Assembly (NCBI GenBank): GCA_036245805.1
Contig: BTRK01000005.1
Coordinates: 46,797,216-46,861,215 of the forward strand
Origin: Pristionchus mayeri
Taxonomy: Eukaryota > Nematoda > Chromadorea > Rhabditida > Neodiplogasteridae
Length of the DNA stretch: 64,000 nucleotides
Direction of reading: 5' to 3'
Shown here: piece after piece, positions 57,278-64,000 of the stretch
Layout: every line of letters starts with the position of its first letter
Numbering within the stretch: position 1 is the stretch's first letter
Program-made: the position numbers and the translations under genes
The notes under the pieces: generated by a model
Database searches by the model: none
Told to the model about the DNA's origin: nothing
Seen by the model: only the letters and a program-made list of their open reading frames with translations

Positions 57278-57706
57278 GACTAGCAAATGTTATTGGTTAC
57301 ACAGATAAACGTGGTAGCAGCAATGGTGTAAGGGGCGGAAGAAAGGGGGAGGTGCAGACACCGCACTTCTGGCTCCAGGGCACTTCCACCAGAAACAATC
57401 AATATGTTTTCATGAAATGTCCTTCTCGTGACATCCTAACGTAAACATGAAGGGAAGAGTGAAAATAAGCAAATGTAGTTGAAGGCAGACTCTCGCATGT
57501 GAATTGTTTACATTAACTTTTCAAACGGTGGGAAGACAATTGAATGATTGATGATTATTTTGGGAATATATCATGATAATTATCTCTGGAACTTTTTTTT
57601 AAAATTCATTGTATTCCCAGTGAGCAGTCAAATACGAAGCAATATTTAACGGATAATAACATTATTTATGTAATCTTCAATATTTATTATTCATGTGTAT
57701 GTGAGA
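57278..57706. other. Spacer between the duplicated block and RCR10
   Basis: The first 100 bases continue the homology to 42.72-42.84 kb. The rest is AT-rich with no feature. Confidence 0.45.
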
Positions 57707-59220
57707 TTAAGGGTTTGCTTCTAAATCTTCCTCGAAGAGACGCACATAACCACTTTTCTTCTCGCAAATGGGGCAAATAATTGATTGTTCACGGTTGACC
57801 AAGCGTTCCGATCTTTTCTGAGCACACGGAAAGCAGATTGAGTGCCCGCATTTAGTTATGAAGACTCGACGAGATGGCGACTTGTTCTCGCAGACGATAC
57901 ACACGCGGGCATACCGGAAGTGGAGGAGGGCGCTGAGAGATAATAGAGATAATAAGAAGAATAGTAACAATTTCGAGAGAGAAAAAAATATACTGGTTAA
58001 GGATGGTAATGTGATGCTATCTAAAAAAGGAAATGAACGGAAATAATGAAATTCCACTACCATCATTCCTGGAACCTAAAGTACTCAGAAGATGGAAGTG
58101 TTCCTCACCTCTGCTCGTTTATCTTCCTCAGTTCAAAAATATACGAATTCCAACAACTCATCAGCGTCCTTCTCTGATCATCAACAGATGCGTTAGCAGA
58201 CAAATACTTCTGGCTTGCCGCCTCAATCTCAGATAGGGAAGCCTTGAATGAGATGGATTGAAGCTCCTCATAGGCGCATTGCTCTGCTTCCTTAACAATG
58301 TAGTGTCATTGATATCTCTACGCTTTGTCCGTAATTGGAAGTGAGAAGTACTTGCGAAAAGCATGGATACGCAGTCCCATTTAGCAGCCTCCCTCACCGG
58401 TCTGCCCCACCAAGCATTGTCTTCTCTTTACTGCTATATACTCGCTTGATGTGGACGCATTTACCTTAACTATGTCGAGAGCTGCAACCTCTTTCATGAA
58501 GGCGCTACCAGCATTTGCATATGTATCACTGAAATAATACTAATTTTGATTAGCGTATCATTAGTAATTAGGCTAAGTTAAACGCACGACCATATAATGC
58601 AAAACAAACCTCTCTTCATCGTGCATGCGTTTAATTTCTGGATTGTCTGAGTATTCCAACTCGTCGTCAAGCAATACAACATTGCCCGCTTTCCGGCATA
58701 TCGGACACCTTAATTGTTGCATTATTGCATCTATCATGTAGACGTCACGGCAAGTTAGAGATATGTGTACGATGATAAGTTGAATGCCGAGAATCGGTTA
58801 ACTATGATTTTTTGTGATACCTTAGTGGCTCTTCTACTGCATTGTTCTCCAGCTCCTCTCCGCACGCGTGACATGCCACGTGTCCGCACACGTCAAACAC
58901 GACGCGCCAGAGCGGCGATTCAGTGAAACAGATGGGACACGCGCGTGAGAAGCGGTGAGCGGATCTGGATATGTTGTTAATTTATCAAGGTGCAGCAGCA
59001 GTTTACCTGTCATCGCCATCCTTCTCGAGGATTCCACGACAGTTCAGGATAGGCGAATTGGAGTCTGTACTGAAAAAATGTAAAGAATTTGTCACATGTC
59101 CTACATGTAAGCAACATTAACCATATGCATATGCAACAGTAAATTCCGCATAACCTACCTCTCCTCGATTTCCATTGTCTGATTGATATCGTCGAGGCTG
59201 ATGCATTGGAGGCGTTTCAT
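57707..59220 (-). CDS. RCR10: RING-coiled coil-RING protein, divergent, intact
   Basis: Seven minus-strand exons, 59220-59159, 59069-59007, 58964-58821, 58708-58610, 58528-58465, 58290-58109 and 57932-57707, join in frame into 279 aa. The short N-terminus is MKRLQCISLDDINQTMEIEE. RING1 is split by an intron: CPIC and CGHVACHAC are in exon 3, the last pair CPIC in exon 4. The helical part lies in exons 5 and 6 (AFMKEVAALDIVK, then KASLSEIEAASQKYLSANAS). RING2 is CIVC, CGHSICFPC and CPIC with end SGYVRLFEEDLEANP. All 16 zinc ligands are present. Neither the basic N-terminus of type II nor the E-W-[HY]-D motifs of type I occur. It is the most diverged complete member. Exons 4 and 6 use TTAAG acceptors. 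Confidence 0.8.
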
Positions 59221-60029
59221 GATTGGAATATAATGAGAATAAATATGCGGTTTCCAAACAAAAGGAGGTCGGACTGTGTTCAGAACGAGCAGTCAACTAA
59301 CTTGAATGTACCTTCTGGGCGAAGCCGGAGAACCTAGCCTGTGGGGATGCTAACCGGGAGCGCGTCTCATCTTGTCGATATCTATGATGTGAGAGATCTC
59401 CCCCACAGGGTATGCTGACTGAATGGCCATCATATCGGGATGCTTCCGATCTCAGACCTCTAGAATTACACTCATTACACCAATTACACTCCCTGTGATT
59501 CCGATTTCATCTATACCTGTTCAGGAATTAACATTTTCACATCGACATTCTCAACGTCGGAGATTCGGACCGATATTCCAAAAAAGTGAATTCTTCGATT
59601 TTCCAATTTTAAATTTTATTTTATACATATGCACTTCAGCTTGTATATTCTGCAATAAAATTTCAGGGAAAGGTATTTCACACAATTGATGTAGATTTTA
59701 TTCTACTCTAAAACATGGTTTTCAAATCATATTTTTTCCAGATTTTGTCCAATCGATTAGGTCAAAACAAAAGTTTCTTATTATATTTTTCCGCTCATTT
59801 TCAGCCCTGTGGCATCGTTGTAGCTCATCTGGGAGCTAAGATACAGTAGGGCCGGATGCAAAACCGGAAATTTCCTAAAAGCCGGATCTGGGACCTGTGA
59901 CCTAGACTTTTCGAGATGTTGGCTCTAGTGTATGGTATTACCATAATATGAAGCCAAATAAAACATACAAGTTGGAAATTGTTCCTGGGGGTTAGTTTTT
60001 TCCTCCAGTGACTCATGATACCTGTGATA
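59221..60029. other. Intergenic between divergent RCR10 and RCR11
   Basis: Contains the RCR10 upstream region. No RING1 exon for RCR11 could be found here. No repeat is recognised. Confidence 0.45.
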
Positions 60030-60030
60030 G

Positions 60031-60623
60031 ATGGATGGTGTTATCGTTGATGTTGAAGGATCAATCTGATGCGGAGCGTAACGGAGATGTTGCAGACGCC
60101 AAAAGTGCTGCACTAGATGTAACCTATGCAATGTAGGTTGTTATTACAGCCCAGGAAGAGTTTCAAGCAGCTGATGCTGAGCAATCCCGTTCGGAAGCTG
60201 CAGTCAGCATGACGCACTCCAATTTGTTGGAATGGATGAGGACGGAAAACGATCTGAGGTGTGTCATTTTTTAGTATGTTGTTATGGATTGGACATGTTA
60301 ATACCGTCAGTTGAATACTCTACACAGCCATTTTTCACGCTTCATCAGCATTTAGTAAATACTCGTTGATGTATTCAAACAACCAAATTCAAGCGAGCAA
60401 TTCGGACTCCGCTACTCTCACCTCTGTCATATGTGCAACGACGAAAAAGAATGCCGTGTTTCTGGTCGGATGCACACACACCATTTGCCGCGACTGCTTG
60501 GAAGCCCTCGAGATTGAAGCTTCGGGCTTGGATGACAAGAATGCACCCGCTTCGAAGCCCACTCTCAAATGTCCTGCATGTAAAATTGAAGGAGGATTCG
60601 TGAACCTGTATGAGAATATATGA
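60031..60623 (+). pseudogene. RCR11: remnant helical exon and RING2
   Basis: The helical part at about 60031-60258 reads LKDQSDAERNGDVADAKSAA, then a TAG at 60133-60135, then QEEFQAADAEQSRSEAAVSM and EWMRTENDLR before a GTGTGT donor. The next exon, to TGA 60623, is RING2-like: VICATTKKNAVFLVGCTHTI, CRDC, then CPACKIEGGFVNLYENI. The second Cys of the first pair is Thr, so one zinc ligand is missing. A first RING is absent. The typical GGFVNLYEN end shows family membership. It is probably a decayed copy lying head to head with RCR10. Confidence 0.6.
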
Positions 60624-60706
60624 GCAAAACTACTAAATCAGATGTCAATTGAGTAATTTGTAAGCTTTTATTTGTGTTTTTTTCATTATCTTCAATTGTA
60701 TAAATA

Positions 60707-61381
60707 TTTGGCTCTGTCTGAATAAACGGGGCCGATGAAATTTTCATCGGCCCCGCGGGGCCGTATTTTTGGTGGCGGGGCCGTAAAAATAGTGGCGGGG
60801 CCGAAAAATTGGCTAACGGGGCCGTAAAGTTGGCTAACGGGCCGTAAATTTTTCATGCAAAAATTAGTCATTTTGTATAGAAATGATGTGCTTTCATAAT
60901 ACGCATACAAATGGTCAGTAAAGCACAATATTCATTGTAGTCAATTTTGATATATATTGTCTTGTAAATATTTACCGCAGAAATATACCTTACTCACATC
61001 TTCACAAAAACACAAGCGTAAAATACAACGAAAGTATTACGTAAGATGACGAAAAAATACGTCATAGTGACGAAGTGTTTCTGTTGGTATGATGTCCCAT
61101 CTGGCCTCGAAGGACACCTTACCTGACCTTTACTGACCATTTTTATGCGTACTATGCTGACCCGACACGTTATTGAATCATAACTATGAAATTACATAAT
61201 CTGTATAAACTAAGATGCATTTTAGAATGAAAATAAATACGGCCCCGGTAGCCCAATTTTACGGCCCCGTTTAATCAGACAGATTTTTTCAACGGCCCCG
61301 TTTAATCAGACAGATTTTTTCAACGGCCCCGTTTATTCAGACATATTTTTTTACGGCCCCGCTTATTCAGACAGTGCCAAA
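60707..61381. mobile_element. MITE with GGGGCCG-rich subterminal repeats
   Basis: The ends TTTGGCTCTGTCTGAATAAA and, on the other strand, TTTGGCACTGTCTGAATAAG are inverted copies, continuing CGGGGCCG. Next to the left end the word GGGGCCG or GGCCCCG recurs about seven times (60731-60850). Near the right end CGGCCCCGTTTA-TCAGACA recurs four times (61240-61375). The 385-base centre is AT-rich without a frame. Repeated end-like motifs of this kind usually serve as transposase binding sites. No clear target duplication. Confidence 0.8.
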
Positions 61382-61399
61382 TTTTTTTTACAGCCGCGC

Positions 61400-62724
61400 C
61401 ATACAGTCGCGCCAGAAAGTGAGTAGACGATTTTTATTTTTGATATAACTTTTGTTGTAGCTGATTTCGCAATTTGGATGTTGTGGTACTATATACCAAA
61501 TCCATCGAGGAATACGATGCGAGCATTGCGTCATCAATTGCATCTTCGCTGATTGCGTAGTGATGACGCAATCGAACAACTCTTTTTCAAACATCCTTTA
61601 TTCTTACATAGATTTTTTCATACTCGCCGCACTTTCTGAGGTTGGAGATGTGACCGAGGCCTACCCAGAAAAAAATTAGAAGTTGCTGCGGAGTCGCACA
61701 TTTGCTGCAGCCTTGCTGCAAAAACAGGGTCGCAAATTCATAACTCTAGGCAAGCTAGAGACTTGTTCAAACTGTCAAAATGATCGGTATCGTGAGTAAA
61801 GATCATCCTGAGAATATGAAAACAAAATCTCCTAATTTGCCCTCAGGGCATGAAAAAATCACTTTTTTGAATAACCATTTTTTGGACATTCATAACTTTT
61901 CGGAAAATATATTTAAAAAATCTACTTTTTGCTTAGGCATGTTCAAGATGTATGAAAGATACGATTCCCAACTTTTTAGAGCGATTGGATACCTTTCCTG
62001 TGAGCGGCGTTCGTTTTTCTGAGGTATACTGGTGTCGAGAAACACCCTCTTTACCCCTATGAGCGAGAGAGTACAGGCGTAAACAAGGTGTTTCCCAGCC
62101 CTAGTATCCCTCCGAAAACGAACGCTGTGGGCAGGAAAGGTATCCAATCGCTCTAAAAAGTTAGGAATCATATCTTTAATACCTTGAGAACATGCCTAAG
62201 CAAAAACCACATTTTTAAATACATTTCCCGAAAAGTTATGAATGTCCAAAAAGTGGTCATGTAAAAAAGTTATTTTTTCATGCACTAAGGGCAAATTAAG
62301 AGATTTTGTTTTCATATTCGCAGGGTGAACTTTACTCACGACGCCGATCATTTTGACGTTTTGAACATGTCTCTAGCTTGCCTAGAAAGTTATGAATTTG
62401 CGACCCTGTTTTTGCAGCAAGTCTGCAGCAAAGCTGCGAAGCCGCAGCAACTTCTAAATTTTTTTCTGGGTAGGCCTCGAGCATATCTCCAACCCCAGAA
62501 AGTTTGGCGAGTATGTAATGTAAGAATAAAGGATGTTTGAAAAAGTGTCGTTCGATTGCGTCATTACGCAATCAGCGAAGATGCAATTGATGACGCAATG
62601 CACGCATCGTATTCCGCGATGGATTTGGTATATAGTACCACAACATCCAAATTGCGAAATCAGCTACAACAAAAGTTATATCAAAAACAAAAATCGTCTA
62701 CTCACTTTCTGGCGCGACTGTATG
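61400..62724. mobile_element. Long fold-back element 6 (about 1.3 kb palindrome)
   Basis: CATACAGTCGCGCCAGAAAG at the left and its complement at the right start two arms of about 650 bases that meet near 62060. The arms include GCCCTCAGGGCATGAAAAAA and ATTGCGTCATCA blocks. Mirror-image open frames on both strands result from the palindrome. Related to element 7 next to it. Confidence 0.85.
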
Positions 62725-62751
62725 TTATAATCGATGACAGTTTTTTTAACA

Positions 62752-63720
62752 CGATCGCCATCATGAGTACACATGATCCTGTGAATATGAATACGATATC
62801 TCATAATTTGCCCTCAGGGCATGAAAAAAATCACTTTTTTTCATGATCATTTTTTGGACATCCATAACTTTACGGAAAAGTTTAGTAAAAATCTGATTTT
62901 TATCTGGTAATGTTCACAATGTATTGAAAAACTGAATTCAAACTTTTTAGAGCGTTTGGATATCTTTCCAGCCCGCGGCGTGTGTTTTTCGGAGGTATAC
63001 TAGGGTCGGAAAACACCCTGTTTACGCATTCTCGTCGTCTGCACTCTCTCACCCATAGGGGTAAACAAGGTGTTTCCCGACCCTAGTACACTCCCGATAA
63101 ACGCACGCCGCGGTTGGAAAGATATCCAAACGCTCTAAAAAGTTTGAATTCAGTTTTTCAATACATTGTGAACATTACCAGATAAAAATCAGATTTTTAC
63201 TAAACTTTTCCGTAAAGTTATGGATGTCCAAAAATGATCATGAAAAAAAGTGATTTTTTTCATGCCCTGAGGGCAAATTATGAGATTTCGTATTCATATC
63301 TCATGTTTACTCTCAGGATCATGTTTACTCATGATGGCGACCATTTTGATGCTTTTCACGGGTCTCTAGCTACTCTAGAAGCCGAGTTCTGAATTTCAGA
63401 CCCTGTTCTTGCAGCAAGGCTGCTGAAAATGCGCGACCGAGCAGCACCTTCAAAAATTTATTCTGGGTAGGCCTCGGTCATATCTCCAACCATAGAAAGT
63501 ATGGCGAACAGGAAAAAATCTATGTAAGAATAATGCCGTTTTGAAAAAGTGCAGATTGATTGCGTCATCACTACGCAATAACTATGCGATGACGTCATAC
63601 CATAATACCATGATCATAATCTCCGATGGATTTGGTACATCATACCTCAGTGCCAGAATGATACATTTCCTGGGCAAAAATATACAACAAATTCAAAAAG
63701 TGTCCCATGACTTACCGGCG
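62752..63720. mobile_element. Fold-back element 7, related to element 6, left end incomplete
   Basis: The arms 62752 to about 63030 and about 63060 to 63345 are reverse complements (ATCGCCATCATGAGTA at the outer left). Beyond 63345 the sequence to about 63720 repeats the outer right part of element 6 in direct orientation (GGGTAGGCCTCG, ATATCTCCAACC, GATTGCGTCAT). So element 7 is a second family member whose left outer arm is missing or shared with element 6. Confidence 0.75.
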
Positions 63721-64000
63721 AGACTGTACATTATCAGGAAGAATGCTCTGTTTCTGTTTCAGTAAGTTCACTTCGAAGGGAATACTAATAATTACAAATA
63801 TTTGAACGATTGAATGAAAATGTTTGTGCATTCTCAGCGCCATTAATAACAAATTGAGATGATATTAGGATGGACGAAACCTTATGAGTACTAAACGAAT
63901 GACAATACCCTGTAAATATATTAATCTATTACACTTAGAACCATATTTTGTCAATTGCAAACCCATTTTCACTTTTACACTGTAATCAAGTATTCGTCTG
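63721..64000. other. Right edge of the window
   Basis: AT-rich sequence without a recognisable feature. Confidence 0.4.

Noticed and set aside
57850..58066. A membrane helix before the second RING of RCR10 (leucine/serine-rich)
   Set aside because: The hydrophobic codons are the pyrimidine-rich intron before the acceptor CTCTCAG at 57933. The exon starts after it in the family's usual phase.
4002..60623. Assignment of the RCR family to RING-between-RING (parkin-like) ligases
   Set aside because: No IBR domain lies between the RINGs, the middle is helical and Ala/Glu-rich, and the second RING has a full C3HC4 ligand set.
4002..60623. Assignment of the RCR family to TRIM proteins
   Set aside because: No B-box is present, and TRIM proteins do not end in a second RING. 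Only the RING-coiled coil order is similar.
1..64000. CRISPR arrays, operons or bacterial signals
   Set aside because: No spaced direct repeats of that kind are present. The genes are spliced, so the DNA is eukaryotic.

Overview
The window reads as animal nuclear DNA, most probably from a nematode. Genes are split into many short exons whose 3' splice sites are almost all of the TTTCAG type. Some coding starts sit directly behind an AG that could accept a spliced leader. Mariner-type elements, an RTE-type retrotransposon and serpentine-receptor-like exons also fit. The only conserved housekeeping gene I can name is a CCDC25 orthologue (37117-38011, minus). The species cannot be fixed from this sequence.

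The main content is a tandem family that I assembled exon by exon and call RCR here: RING finger, coiled coil, RING finger. I count eleven loci, RCR1 to RCR11, at about 4-5.7, 6.6-8.0, 8.6-9.9, 13.7-15.3, 17.2-17.5, 19-21.6, 23.5-24.9, 29.5-32.1, 35.8-36.8, 57.7-59.2 and 60.0-60.6 kb. Each carries a C3HC4 RING exon, an alanine- and glutamate-rich helical exon, and a second C3HC4 RING exon. All junctions use the same phase. RCR1, 3 and 4 (type I) share a helical exon of exactly 369 nt and an N-terminal part with repeated E-W-[HY]-D motifs. RCR6, 7 and 8 (type II) have a basic N-terminus instead. RCR6, RCR8 and RCR10 are open from end to end as I splice them (337, 325 and 279 aa). The others carry frameshifts, nonsense codons or lost ligands, so the family looks like one in rapid birth and death. 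I know of no described family with this architecture. An E3 ubiquitin ligase role, TRIM-like with a RING at each end of a coiled coil, is inference.

Behind each type II RCR gene lies a serpentine-receptor-like gene or its remains (22.0-22.9, 25.4-27.0, 32.6-35.4 kb), so a two-gene unit was amplified. From 39 to 57.4 kb lies a second duplication: a secreted or type I membrane protein gene (plus strand) followed by a three-helix membrane protein gene (minus strand), present twice. In each pair only one copy looks sound.

Mobile DNA is dense. There are seven long fold-back elements (about 2.0, 27.4, 43.3, 48.8, 49.9, 61.4 and 62.8 kb), two of them with visible target duplications or an empty paralogous site. 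The one at 49.9 kb was itself hit by an RTE element with a 10-bp target duplication. Three mariner-like elements sit in RCR introns or a receptor gene. There are MITEs with TTAA or GGCCCCG-rich ends and a tRNA-Gly-headed SINE with an encoded CCA. Much of the loss of function in the receptor and RCR copies can be assigned to these insertions.
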